Below are positions 18,945-29,296 of a stretch of 33,995 nt of DNA, one piece after another. Both the position numbers and the translations under genes were made by a program. The stretch lies in NCBI GenBank assembly GCA_003427395.1, contig BFEA01000242.1, forward strand, positions 899,058-933,052. The letters are read 5' to 3'. The notes beneath the pieces were generated by a model. It made no database searches, had not been told where the DNA came from, and was given only the letters and a program-made list of their open reading frames with translations. Within the stretch, counting starts at the first letter, position 1, and every line of letters starts with the position of its first letter. This DNA is from Chara braunii. Taxonomy: Eukaryota > Streptophyta > Charophyceae > Charales > Characeae.

Positions 18945-20633
18945 ATGGCCCCAGATAACATGGCAAGTGGGATCAAGTTCTTTCACTGTTCCCATTCGCA
19001 GGCTCCCCAGACCACGGAAGATGTTCACCCCCTCACCTGGGTGGAAGATAGATTCAGGCGTATCCCTAGAGCTCAAGCCCGGTCGAAAGAGGAAGGAGTT
19101 AGAGGAGCAGCAAGAACAAATTTATTGTTGGATAATTTCAGGGTCTGTCTTTTGAAAACATGGCGCCGCCTGCCATTGCCAGATAGACCATTTCCCTCAA
19201 GATATGAGGAGGTTCTTCGTCAACCACTCTTTGGAAATAGATGGATTACTGACCAGAATGGCTGCATTTTCAACAGCTTAGATTCTCCGTGGTCCCAGTG
19301 GGTCAAAAAGGGGGTAGTAAGGGTGAAGGATATATGGAACCCAAGAATGAAAGATTGGAAATCGTCAGACCAACTAAAGGGAACCCTAAGATATACTCAC
19401 CAAATAGTCCAAAATCTAGACCAAATTATTTTCTCCATCCCTCCAGACTCGGTTAAAACGCTCAGGAAAGGGATCAGGTTCAAGGAGGCAAATTGTGTGG
19501 CAGGATGTAATACAAACGGACAACTTTTGGTAGGTCAAGTGATCCACTTGTTGCCCCAAGGAGCAATTGTTTGCATAACACCAATAGACAGGGATCTTAC
19601 TATTCTTGTGGCTCCTTCAGATAGGGTGGTATTTTTTCCTCTCACTTACATGTATCGCATCAGAGTTATTTTTTTTTCCTCCATCAAAGGTTGGCATGCC
19701 TTCCATCCTGAAATACCTATCCCAGAACTCCACTTTGACCCTGCAGAATGGATATGGCAAACAAGTAAAAAAGGGAAACCTCGTGTGCTACAATCTCTCA
19801 CAGTCAAGGCATCCTACAAGCTTCTAAGGCCAAGGGTGGATATATCAGCAATTCTACAAGAACGGTGGGGACGACAATTGAATGTTGACTCACAACTTCT
19901 TAGGAATGTCAATTTTTTAAAATATGTCAAACAACGCCCTGACAAGTTTGCATCCCTTCAGTGGCAGATTGCTCATCGCTGCCTACCTACAAATGATTGG
20001 CTAGTTGACCATTCATCACTGGAACAACAAGGTTTGGCCACTCCTTGGTGTCCTTTTTGCTTGTCAACTTTTCCCTCGAGGAAAATCTGCGAAACCATAG
20101 AACATATTTATTTGCAATGTCCAGGCTCGGTCCTATTATGGAGAAGATGGGACTGGATCTGGAGAAGTCTAACAGGGGAGGACTGGCCTTGGGATTGGAG
20201 GGCAATTTTACTGGGTCGATGGGATCCTCTCGATTTCTCTCTTTCAAATTTTCAAAGTAATCTTTTCGAAATTGGTCGCAAGGCGGTCTTATGGACCATA
20301 TGGTACAGACGTTGTGTCAAAGCAAGAGAAGGAGTCCGTTTGGAAGGTCTAGAGGTTGCTGAACTTGTTATCCATTTCATACAAACAGAAATCAGGGCTC
20401 ACTGGTCAACCCTTGAAACCAAATTAATGTTCTTTCACCAAAAAAAAGATATTCTACAACATATTCAGAAATTTAATTTGGACTGGCTTGGGGGAGCTGC
20501 ACGGAGGGGATTGGGTGAGGTGTGCTGGCCAGGGGCGGAAAAAACAGCGGGTCATCTTCAACGGGACTTCCAGCTTGTTTTTCGTAACTGGTTTACGCTT
20601 CAACTTGGAGACTCCCTCAGACATCTGGATTGA
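18945..20633 (+). CDS. LINE ORF2 C-terminal region (RT-distal, zinc-binding domain)
   Basis: This open frame of 562 codons shows the features downstream of RT in plant-type LINEs. RYEEVLRQPLFGNRWI and WSQWVKKGVVRVKDIWNP match the 'l..PL..N..i ... W...G+..v.D+' linker. The zf-RVT-like region is FASLQWQIAHRCLPTNDWL, then CPFC (about residue 369) and ETIEHIYLQCP (His and Cys about 387 and 392). The first Met is probably not the original start. The RT catalytic core is absent, and similar LINE-like sequence (GLGLKETQW) occurs just upstream near 18600, so this is a 5'-truncated or internally deleted element. The ORF is intact to its TGA and followed by a 3' UTR and poly(A), suggesting a fairly young insertion. 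Confidence 0.65.
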   Translation: MAPDNMASGIKFFHCSHSQAPQTTEDVHPLTWVEDRFRRIPRAQARSKEEGVRGAARTNLLLDNFRVCLLKTWRRLPLPDRPFPSRYEEVLRQPLFGNRWITDQNGCIFNSLDSPWSQWVKKGVVRVKDIWNPRMKDWKSSDQLKGTLRYTHQIVQNLDQIIFSIPPDSVKTLRKGIRFKEANCVAGCNTNGQLLVGQVIHLLPQGAIVCITPIDRDLTILVAPSDRVVFFPLTYMYRIRVIFFSSIKGWHAFHPEIPIPELHFDPAEWIWQTSKKGKPRVLQSLTVKASYKLLRPRVDISAILQERWGRQLNVDSQLLRNVNFLKYVKQRPDKFASLQWQIAHRCLPTNDWLVDHSSLEQQGLATPWCPFCLSTFPSRKICETIEHIYLQCPGSVLLWRRWDWIWRSLTGEDWPWDWRAILLGRWDPLDFSLSNFQSNLFEIGRKAVLWTIWYRRCVKAREGVRLEGLEVAELVIHFIQTEIRAHWSTLETKLMFFHQKKDILQHIQKFNLDWLGGAARRGLGEVCWPGAEKTAGHLQRDFQLVFRNWFTLQLGDSLRHLD

Positions 20634-20820
20634 AGAGGCTCTCCTATCATTTTGATCATACACTCATTGCAATGTACTTTTGGGGACGTTGGACCCGTTT
20701 TCCAGCAGGTGCAGCTCCCCACCAATAGAAAGGAGCCATTGCAATGGTATGGTACATGATGATGCTCATATCATCTCAGGTAACAGTCCCGACGGATGTT
20801 AAAAAAAAAAAAAAAAAAAA
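20634..20820 (+). other. LINE 3' UTR and poly(A) tail
   Basis: The 167-bp non-coding trailer after the LINE stop codon ends in a perfect 20-nt A run (20801-20820), which defines the LINE's 3' end. The sequence after the tail begins CGTTCTTTCATTG; I found no matching upstream target repeat. Confidence 0.7.
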
Positions 20821-21323
20821 CGTTCTTTCATTGTTCCTTTACCTGACAATTGGCAAGAGAGTGTGGGAAGAGTTAGCCGCAAGCCAAGATGGAGAAAAGA
20901 AAAGGAAAGATAAAAGTCTGGAGGAAGGGGCTGAGGGGAGAGAGAGCGAGGAAGAAGGAGAGAGAGAGTGTGTGTGTCGCATACCAGGATGGTGCAAACC
21001 AAAACCAAGAGCCGACCTCTCATAGATAGAGCAGGATAGCACAGCAGAAGACTGGAATACCAATGATCAGACCCAATCAATGTCGAAATGCAGACTGGAC
21101 TTACATCATCATCATCACACGGTGTGAATGGCCTGGGGCCACACACAAGGACGAAGGCGCCAGGCACAACTCATACACAGATGAGGAGGAGGGGGAAGAG
21201 ACGAAGAAGAGTGGGGGAGGAGATGAGAATGTCGTCAACCCAAATGTTGCTGATATCACTCCCAAATAGTCCCCCCCACACGTCTCTGTCCCATGTCGAG
21301 TCAGAATCCCCATGTCGCCAATC

Positions 21324-21324
21324 C

Positions 21325-21403
<79 letters not shown>

Positions 21404-21437
21404 ATATATATGTATATCGTATATATATATATATATA
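21324..21437. repeat. (CT)n and (AT)n microsatellite
   Basis: A CT run (about 21324-21350) passes directly into an AT run (21351-21437), which leads into the assembly gap. Confidence 0.95.
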
Positions 21438-21927
21438 NNNNNNNNNNNNNNNNNNNNNNNNNNNNNNNNNNNNNNNNNNNNNNNNNNNNNNNNNNNNNNN
21501 NNNNNNNNNNNNNNNNNNNNNNNNNNNNNNNNNNNNNNNNNNNNNNNNNNNNNNNNNNNNNNNNNNNNNNNNNNNNNNNNNNNNNNNNNNNNNNNNNNNN
21601 NNNNNNNNNNNNNNNNNNNNNNNNNNNNNNNNNNNNNNNNNNNNNNNNNNNNNNNNNNNNNNNNNNNNNNNNNNNNNNNNNNNNNNNNNNNNNNNNNNNN
21701 NNNNNNNNNNNNNNNNNNNNNNNNNNNNNNNNNNNNNNNNNNNNNNNNNNNNNNNNNNNNNNNNNNNNNNNNNNNNNNNNNNNNNNNNNNNNNNNNNNNN
21801 NNNNNNNNNNNNNNNNNNNNNNNNNNNNNNNNNNNNNNNNNNNNNNNNNNNNNNNNNNNNNNNNNNNNNNNNNNNNNNNNNNNNNNNNNNNNNNNNNNNN
21901 NNNNNNNNNNNNNNNNNNNNNNNNNNN
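21438..21927. other. Assembly gap (490 N)
   Basis: All N. It begins in an AT microsatellite, the likely cause of the break. Isolated Ns also occur at 1820, 1833, 4259 and 4955. Confidence 0.99.
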
Positions 21928-22540
21928 AGTCTCAGGTAAGTCCCCTGGTCTCCATCACCATCTCTCCCTCCCTGCGCTACTCTACTCTATCAGCGCCCAG
22001 CGCTGGAAGACTAGTCCTATCGTCGACTACTACTGAACTGCTGTCGCCCGAAGTATGCCTCCACTCGATCCTCTACTTAATGCCGAACTGAGGTTGGACC
22101 CAACTATATATAGCGTTGGGTCGGCCTCGGCGACTGAGTCTGACGCTCAAACTGAGGCGGGGCGTCGGAAGTTTAGCGCTCAAACTGAGGCTGAGCCTCC
22201 AGCGCCTACTGAAATGGCGCGTCCTCTAAATCAGGGGTGGCGCCAAAACGCGCGCCAGGCTTATAGCCAAAATGAGGCCTACAGGGCCTCTAACTGGTAC
22301 CCGTCCTACTCAGGCCTAAAACTGGCCTACCGACCCTACGGGCACTAATGAAGGCCGAAACGACATAGACCTAACCCTACTAACCCCTCCTAGCCTACCT
22401 GGTCGGGGCCTGATGGGCCCGTGTGGAACTGAGTATGCCACAGAGTGTCTAGGTCCATTCCCCTATCTGAGTAGTTTCTCTAAGGTCTCAGGGTTCTATG
22501 ATTCTTAGCGAAGCAGGACAAAGTAAAGGATGAAACAATA

Positions 22541-23283
22541 TGGCTGCCTATGGTGGATGGGTGATGGAGGTGGAGGAGGAAGAAGGGGTAACCTGCTTGG
22601 CTATGGTGGATGGGTGATGGGGTGGAGGAGTAGAAGGTGCAAGGTGGTTGGCTATGGAAGACGGGGATGGAGGTGGAGGAGGGAGAAGGTGCAAGGTGCT
22701 TGGCTATGGTGGATGGGTGATAGGGTTGGAAGAGGAAGAAGGTTCAACGTGCTTGGCTATTGTGAATGGATGATGGAGATGGAGGAGGAAGACGGTGCAA
22801 GGTGCTTGGCTATGGTGGATGGGTGATGGAGGTTGAGGCAGAAGGTGCAAGATGCTTGACCATGGCGGATGGCAAATGGAGATAGAGGAGGAAGAAGGTG
22901 CAAGGTGCTTGGCTATGGCGGATGGGTCATGGAGGTGGACAAGGAAGAAGGTGCAACGGGGTATGCTATGGTGGATGGGTGATGGAGGTGGAGGAGGGAG
23001 AGGGTGGAAGGTGCTTGGCCATTGTGGACGGGCGATGGAGGAGGAAGAAGAAGGTGCAAGGTGCTCGGCTATGGCGGATGAGTGATGGAGGTGGAGGAGG
23101 GAGAAGGTGGAAGGTTCTTCGCTATGGCGGATGGGTGATGGAGGTGGAGGAGGATGTAGGTGCAAGGTGCTCAGCTATGGCGGATGGGTGATGGAGGTGG
23201 AGGAGGAAGAAGGTTCAAGGTGCTCGGCTATGGAAGATGGGTGATGGAGTTGGAGGAGGAAGACGATGCAAGGTACTTGGCGG
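22541..23283. repeat. Minisatellite, about 14 copies of a 53-bp unit
   Basis: The unit has the core GGCTATGGTGGATGGGTGAT followed by GGAGGTGGAGGAGGAAGAAGG and TGCAAGGTGCT. Unit length drifts between about 48 and 54 bp. The plus strand is strongly G/A-rich (GGAGGTGGAGGAGG) and could form G-quadruplex or triplex structures. A period not divisible by three and shifting frames argue against coding. Confidence 0.92.
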
Positions 23284-23825
23284 TACGTAATCATATGAGT
23301 GGTCTTCCGCCTCTAACAAGTCTCCTATCCTTATTGGAAAAAGAAGGTCTGTTTGCATAACATTCATACAAGCAGTTTCGCAGAAAAACACAAGCTGGTG
23401 GAAAACTTAGATTAGCAGCATTGTTCGACCTTTTGCAGATTTCGCTACCTAGAGGAAAGGTGAAAAACTCGTATTTTTGCTTGGTACCCCAAACGTCGCC
23501 GGTTGGCCCTGAGATTTCGCAGCCTCTCTATATGTACCCTAGAGACAGTGCCCCTTAATTTTTGCCGGATTCTACCGCCATTTGCCCCAACTGCCCATTT
23601 TGGACTTCGCCCATAGGCCTAGTTGAACTATTCGAGGAAGTCCATTTTCCGTTTTTGTGAGAAAATGAACTCAGACAATCCTGAAACTTGACAGGTTACC
23701 TATGTATACCCTAGACACGAGGCCTGCAAAGTTTCGGCCCAACCGACTTTGTTTGGCACAGGGTGGTTTAAGCACCCCCAAGTTGTATCAAACAGTCAGT
23801 GTTTGCAGACTAGGTCATTGACCAC
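23284..23825. other. Spacer between satellites, no gene
   Basis: Two phrases resemble each other (CTATATGTACCCTAGAGACA near 23529 and CTATGTATACCCTAGACAC near 23700), suggesting an old internal duplication. No coding potential seen. Confidence 0.4.
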
Positions 23826-24064
23826 GGTAGCAGCAGCAGCCAAGCGCCAGGTCACCCATCCCACCACAGTGGTAACAGCGGCAGCCAAGTGCCAGGTCAC
23901 CCATCCCTAAGCAGTGGTAGCAGTAGCAGCTAAGTGTCAAGTCACTCATCCCTCACCAGTGGTAGCAGCAGCAGCCAAGCGCTAGGTCGCCCATCCCTTA
24001 GCAGCGGTAGCAGCAGCAGCCAAGCGCCTGGTCACGCATCCCTTAGCACCAGTAGCAGCAGCAG
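23826..24064. repeat. Minisatellite, 5.3 copies of an exact 45-bp period
   Basis: Units start at 23826, 23871, 23916, 23961, 24006 and 24051 (partial), each beginning GGTAGCAGCAGCAGCC or a variant and continuing CAGGTCACCCATCCC. The period never varies and 45 is 15 codons, but every frame I checked contains stops. Confidence 0.93.
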
Positions 24065-24073
24065 TGAGCACAA

Positions 24074-24823
24074 GGTAGGAGCATACTAAAGTGGTCCGAG
24101 CTACAATCAACTGGACAATCGAGGGAATCCAAGTAGGAAACTGGACTAACTACTCATACATGTGGAGTAGATGCATACCAAAGTGATCCGAGGTACGACC
24201 AAGCGCAAGATCGAGGAAATCCAAGTAGGAAACTAGACAGAACACATGCACATGATGAGCAAAAGCATACTAAATAACGCGAAGTCCGACCTACTGGAAG
24301 ACTGAATGAAAGCAAGTGAGAAACTAGACAAAACACATGCACATGTAGAGTACACTCGTACTAGAGCGACGTGAAGTACAACCAAGTGAAAGATTGAGTG
24401 AAGGCAAGTGAAAAACTAAACAACAAACATGCTCATGTTGGGTAGAAGCATACTAGAGTGATCCAAAGTACAACCAAGTGAAAGATTAGGTGAAAGCAAG
24501 TTAAAAAAACTCGATGAAACACATCCACATGTAGAATAGAAGCATACTAGAGTGAAGTGAAGTACAACCAAGTGAAAGATTGAATGAAAGCAAGTGAGAA
24601 ACTAGACAAAACTCATGCACATGTAGAGTAGAAGCATACTACAATGAAGCGAAGTACAACCAAGTGGAAGATTGAGTGAAAGCAAGTGAAAAACTAGATG
24701 AAACACATGGTCAAGTAGAGTAGAAGAATACTAGAGTGGACCGAAGTACAACCAAGTGAACAATGCAAGTGTGATAGAAACTAGACAAAAAACATGCACA
24801 TGAAGAGTAAAAGCATACTAAAC
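24074..24823. repeat. Tandem repeat, about 8 copies of an 85-93-bp unit
   Basis: Unit markers are GAAGCATACTAGAGTG, AAGTACAACCAAGTGAAAG and AACACATGCACATGTAGAG. Starts of the GCATACTA block near 24081, 24173, 24265, 24449, 24541, 24633 and 24813 give a 92-bp spacing in the better copies. Outer copies are more diverged. Non-coding. Confidence 0.9.
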
Positions 24824-24829
24824 GGCTAT

Positions 24830-26790
24830 GGAGAGGGAGGTTTGTCATGCTCAGTTCACCTTTTGGTGATATTTGGCGGAGAGGGACTCTAGTCGGGAGT
24901 TTTTCAGGACCTACGACTCCGAAATTGCGGTCGGTTTGGGGCAGGAGTTAGTAGGAGCTGTGCTACTAGAGGAGAGACGTGCGCGGAGGTGCCGAAGGAA
25001 CTGGATATGGCCAAAGGGAGTTGTGATATCATGTCCGATTCTTTATGAAATCAGGTGGGGTAAGATGCTAACTCGAGGTTATTTGGATATGACGGATCTG
25101 AATCTACAGTTAGTGGGAATAGAAAGTTGGTAATTGAAGAGTTAGTGAGGATACGGGATGCGCGAAAGAGGCGGGGGCGAGGTTATAGCAGAGGGTGAAG
25201 TTTCTGTATTTCGCTTGTTTCTTTATTAAATCAGATGAACTAGGATTTGATTTTGGGGTTTTAAAACCTCGTGAATCGATCTATAAGATCAGACTGATGA
25301 GGCAGGGGGCGGGAATCGTTGTGCGAGGAATAGGAGTTGCGCCGGGTTAAGAAGGTTTCAAAGTGCTAATGAATCTTTCCGTGTTCGAGCAGAAGATTCA
25401 TTTTTTATGTTTAGTGAATCAGGAGGAGGCCACCGCTGCAATTTCTCGTGGGCACTGAGGACACATGGCCAGGATCGTACGTAATTTTCGTGATGTTGAC
25501 CGGCATGATCTCGGCCACCCGAAGAACGTGACACCGTTTAAAGTTGTTGTGCGCTATCGTTTTTCGCCATACGGCGTGAGGCTATGGCTCCATCCTCGTA
25601 TACTGTCGACCAGCTCGATTGTACCCGTTCCCTTGCTCGTGTCTTCTGATCCACTCACAATTACATAACGAGTCAAGTGGCGGATTGAAGGGCGCCGATA
25701 AGAGAGAGAGAGAGGAAGGGTACTCACATGTTGGATTAAGGCGGCGATGTGGGTTGAGCCGAGGAGCGAGCTACGGTAGCGAGCTGCAGTGTACCTGGCC
25801 CGGGCCTTAGCAGGATTTAATTTCGGCTTTGTTTGTTCAGACGTTCGAAGCGGCTAGTAGCTACGAGTGAACCCGAAATTGAAGACTGCCTACTGACTTG
25901 TGCAGTACTCATCCCGCTGATTTGAGCAGAGTAGCTAGGTGCGGAAAGACACTTGGCCGGTGGGAAGTATTGATGGGCTTTCAACTGGCCACAGTGGCAA
26001 CAGTGCAGAAGTTGCAGTCGCTGCCGCAATGTTTTTCCTTTTTACTATAGCTGTTTGAGGCTCCTTGTGACCATTACTTATGTTGGTTGGGGCAACGAGT
26101 TGAAGGTTGCCTTGGCGACTGGTTTGACGATTGCTCGTGCGTATGTCTAAAGGCCAGGGGAAGAGGAGTCACTAGCCTACATGCTTGACTACTGGCAGTT
26201 GTGTGGTTCAACTTGTTGTGCTGGGAAAATCGAGAACAAGGGGTGGAACGACAGGCTTGCCTTTTTGACAGACAACGCCGTTCGTTACTGAATAAAGCGG
26301 CAGCAGGCCGACCTCAAAAGTGTAGGCTTGTCGGTGGTCAGTATACCGCCGGTTACAAGCAGCGAAGGGGCTATTGCTGCAATTTAGAGAGTCGCCAAAG
26401 AGTCCGCGGCTGATCGTCTAACCTAAGTTTGACCAAGTTGCTGCGTTTTGGCCATCATTGCGGGGCCCTCAGACGCATGAAGATTTCAAGGCCCTCTCTT
26501 GGGAGTTGAGTTTGTCCCTCTCCTGTATCTCGAGAGTGTGAAACCCCTTATTCTGCCCTTCTTACTCTAAGTCTAATCCTGGTTACGAGAGGAAGGCGGC
26601 AAGTGGGATTGCATCCCGTAGGACCGCAACAAGGCCTTCATGGGAGGTTACCCCACCGATTGCGGGAGCTCTGCCAGGACTCGGGAGGAGTTATGGAGGC
26701 AGGGAACTGGGAGGTAACTTTCCATCTCAGGTGAAATATATATTGCCTTCCACGTCTGTGAGAACTATTGTTCATCAATCAAAATCCAAT
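24830..26790. other. No gene recognised
   Basis: Nearly 2 kb with only short ORFs (for example 24873-25133 and 25465-25668) that match nothing I know. A weak repeated phrase (TTTATGAAATCAG, TTATTAAATCAG, TTAGTGAATCAG) occurs near 25043, 25222 and 25412. It could contain a diverged element or an exon I cannot see. Confidence 0.4.
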
Positions 26791-26888
26791 CGTGCACCAA
26801 GAGAACCACAATGGAAAGTCAACAAGCAAGGATATTGTTCGTGCACCAAGAGAACCACAATGGAAAGTCGACAAGCAAGGATATTGTT
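26791..26888. repeat. 49-bp tandem duplication
   Basis: Two adjacent copies (26791-26839, 26840-26888) of a unit starting CGTGCACCAAGAGAACCACA differ at one base. Confidence 0.95.
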
Positions 26889-28230
26889 CCAATACCTAAA
26901 TACTAATTTAAACTTCTTAAACACTAAAATCATCAATCTTAATTATACTTTTTAAAATTATTTTCAATTTTAATTTTTGTTTTGGTCGTCTAGTCATCAT
27001 TGTTTTTAATTCTTCTTTTCATAATTCATACACCTTCTCTCCTCAAGGCTCAATTCATAAAATTTATCGTTATTTAGTCTTATTCTCCTCTTCCTGCATC
27101 AATGGTTTTTTTTTTTCAGGGAGGGAGAGTCGCTCTTGAGGGGGAGAGCCCCACTTTGTAGGTGTGTCATAAAGCAGGGAGTGAAGCCTAGGAGGGGGTG
27201 CAAACAAGTTTAGGGGGTTGCTCTATTATGGGGTTGAGGTATATGTTAATGGCGACATCGTATTCAAGCAGGAGGGTGTACCAATTAATCAGGGGTCTGC
27301 ATTTTTTTTGTTTGTATGATTGCATGTAATTGTGTGTTTGTCCTTGCATGGGCGGGAATTTAGAGTACCGTGGCCGAATAGCGGCCATACATAATAAAAA
27401 TAGTTACAAAAAACGGTTGGGAGCTCTTTTTTTCTTTTCGATATTGAAATCGTGTACGTAGCCGATTGCATATGCAAACTCGCTTCCCACTCATGCATGT
27501 GCAGAAACTTCCCCTTCTTGCTCCACGACTCTTATTTCGCACATCTCCTTTACTTTCATTTTTGTCCCGGAAATCGATGATTGGTTGGAGGTTGGCCTGG
27601 ACAGATCGAGACGTCAGAGCGCAATACTATGCGTGGCTCAGGTGGCCAATCCAACTTCCGGCAAAATTTGCGACGCTTCTGCCTCCTCTTCTCCACCCCT
27701 TCGTTTTGCATAACAGATAATTGAACAATAGTTGGGCTGGTCGGATCAAGCTGTACGAGCGCATCCACGTGCGCGGCCTGAACGACCATCCTGCCGCCTT
27801 CTTCGACATTATAGAATGTTTCTTCCTTGTGTCCTTCTCATCTACCACCCCTTGCTCCCCAGCATTACACATTGGTGCCCCACCGCCTTCCACAATATAA
27901 ATTTGCACGACCCTCTCCTTTCGTCCTCTTTGATCTCGGTTGCAACATTGTGCGAGCTATGTGCAAAAGCTGCGGCGCCGACATGGCCAAGAACGGGCAG
28001 AGTGACGGCGTGGGGTAAGCTCAATGGTAGTTTTAGTGGATGGTAGTCGGAGGGATGGAGCGGTGATGGAGAGGAGGGTGCAGCTAATGGCATGGCCTTA
28101 TGGCTATGCTGACGCGCCTTTGGTTGAACTTGACTGTTGTGCACGTGGGGTGCCAACTTTATTAAGTTTTTATGAAATTGCGAGGGAATCCTGCTTCTTG
28201 GTTCATAGGGGTTGTTATTCTCGTCAGGGG
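26889..28230. other. No gene recognised; AT-rich then mixed sequence
   Basis: 26889-27060 is AT-rich, followed by a short T run at 27109. Around 27200-27390 the minus strand encodes LINWYTLLLEYDVAINIY, faintly like a retroelement RNase H segment. At 27960-28020 a short frame, MCKSCGADMAKNGQ, is followed by GTAAGC, a splice-donor-like sequence; a first exon cannot be ruled out but has no other support. Confidence 0.35.
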
Positions 28231-28283
28231 AGGGTGCAGTTGCATGCTGAGAATTGACATGCAACTCCCCCCCCCCCCCCCCC

Positions 28284-28314
<31 letters not shown>

Positions 28315-28529
28315 GCTCGCTCGCTCGCTCTCTCATGTGCGTGGACGCAGTGGATCTTGTGTGCGATCTTGTCGGTGTGTGTGTGGGAGAGAAAGACCAA
28401 TGCAGGGGGGCAGGGTGGTCCAGGCCGAAAAAAGGGTGGAATTTGCACATTGAAAATCCATGTGCATCTGCACCCTGCCTCCCCTCCTTCTCCCCCTTCC
28501 CCCCCTTCCCTCCCTTCCCCGCTGCCCTT

Positions 28530-28587
<58 letters not shown>

Positions 28588-28621
28588 GTCTCTTATACAC
28601 ATCTAGATGTGTATAAGAGAC

Positions 28622-28660
<39 letters not shown>

Positions 28661-28890
28661 TCTGGGGGCCGTAGGGCCACTATCTTGTGTGCGATCTTGT
28701 CTGTGCGTGTGTGACAGAAAGACCAATGTAGGAGGGGCAGGGTGGTCCAGACCCAAAAAAAAAAAAAGGGTGGAATTTACACATTGAAAATCAATGTGCA
28801 ACTTCACCCTGCCTCCCTTCCCTCCCGCTCCCCCCTCCCCCCCACTTTTCTCTCTCTCTCTCTCTCTGGGGCCTGTAGGGTCACTTTCAC
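28231..28890. repeat. Hairpin plus polypyrimidine repeat family, three diverged units
   Basis: Each unit has a foldback followed by a C/CT-rich tract. Unit 1 (28231-28268) pairs AGTTGCATG with CATGCAACT and runs into a 28-nt C run. Unit 2 (28433-28478) pairs AGGGTG..TGCACATTGA with its complement. Unit 3 (28767-28810) pairs CACATTGA with TCAATGTG and AGGGTG with CACCCT. Shared flanks include TCTTGTGTGCGATCTTGTC (about 28355, 28683) and CAGGGTGGTCCAG (28411, 28739). The phrase GGGGCC(T)GTAGGG(C/T)CAC recurs near 28664 and 28867. The segment is interrupted by an adapter sequence. Confidence 0.75.
28586..28623. other. Nextera mate-pair junction adapter (assembly artefact)
   Basis: The 38 bases are the Tn5 mosaic end CTGTCTCTTATACACATCT followed directly by its reverse complement. 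This is exactly the circularisation junction adapter of Nextera mate-pair libraries. It is flanked by (CT)n on the left and (GT)n on the right. It is not genomic, and the sequences on either side may not be contiguous in the genome. Confidence 0.97.
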
Positions 28891-28900
28891 CACACCCTTG

Positions 28901-29296
28901 CACTAACCAAGAACTTTTCTACATGGTAAGGGTGATTCAGGCACTCCAGCCCATGGGACTGCTGGATGCTTGGCATCAAGTTCTGTCCTGCTTATAATCC
29001 AGTCAGCGGTTGGCATAGACCTATCAATTCTTTGCAAAGAAAATGCTGGTGCAATGGAGGCTGTAGACATTTCTTCTGCTGATCACTCAAGGCCCTGCTC
29101 AGGGCTCGAATTGTGAGCCTTCTAGCAGTGGCTGCCTTCCGGCCTTGCCCAAGCCAAGCCAAGCCTTGCCCAACCCAGGTGTCAGTGAGTCAAGTGGGAA
29201 TCAAACCTGCCCAGGAGGTCGCCGTGGTCTCCATGGTGGGCTAGAAAAAGAAGAATATGGGTTGTTGTTGTCCTTTTTTGTTTTTTGTTTTTAACT
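28901..29296. other. No gene; possible tRNA-like fragment and T-rich end
   Basis: On the minus strand near 29240-29180 TAGCCCACCATGG is followed by CAGGTTTGATTCCCAC, a possible B-box (GGTTTGATTCC). The A-box is poor. A CCAAGCCAAGCC simple tract lies near 29152. T-rich sequence at 29274-29292 may be an A-tail of another minus-strand retroposon. Confidence 0.35.

Larger units (their letters stand above)
20975..22442 (+). repeat. Diverged copy of the solo-LTR family, with a gap
   Basis: This segment is similar, in opposite orientation, to 3052-4359. Shared landmarks are AATGCAGAC..ACATCA / AACGCAGACCAAACATAC, GGCGCCAGGC, ACACAGATGA, GAATGTCGTCAAC and, after the gap, CAGGTAAGT, GCGCCCAGC and GAAACGACATAG. 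Candidate ends are TGTCGCATAC (20975-20984) and GTATGCCACA (22433-22442), an imperfect inverted repeat like the other copy's 10-bp ends. No clear target repeat. The gap and microsatellites prevent a full comparison, so solo status is not proven. Confidence 0.55.

Noticed and set aside
21088-22091. Long ORFs running through the N gap
   Set aside because: They consist of microsatellite translation and unknown residues; no evidence for coding.
23826-24064. 45-bp repeat as a 15-residue protein repeat
   Set aside because: The period fits codons, but stops appear in each frame I read on both strands.
23826-24823. CRISPR-like array
   Set aside because: Units are contiguous tandem repeats without unique spacers and the window is eukaryotic.
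25289-25320. CTGATGAG near 25291 as a hammerhead core
   Set aside because: No GAAA at a suitable distance and no stem pairing.
27188-27388. Minus-strand ORF with LINWYTLLLEYDVAINIY as a retroelement RNase H
   Set aside because: Only a vague resemblance to the end of gypsy RNase H; no other motif nearby.
27960-28020. MCKSCGADMAKNGQ with GTAAGC as a first exon of a host gene
   Set aside because: One CxxC and one donor-like site are not enough; no continuing exon found.
28333-28674. ORFs spanning the CT/GT repeats and the adapter on both strands
   Set aside because: They translate simple repeats and the mate-pair adapter; peptides such as those containing SYTHLDVYKRQ are a known adapter artefact.
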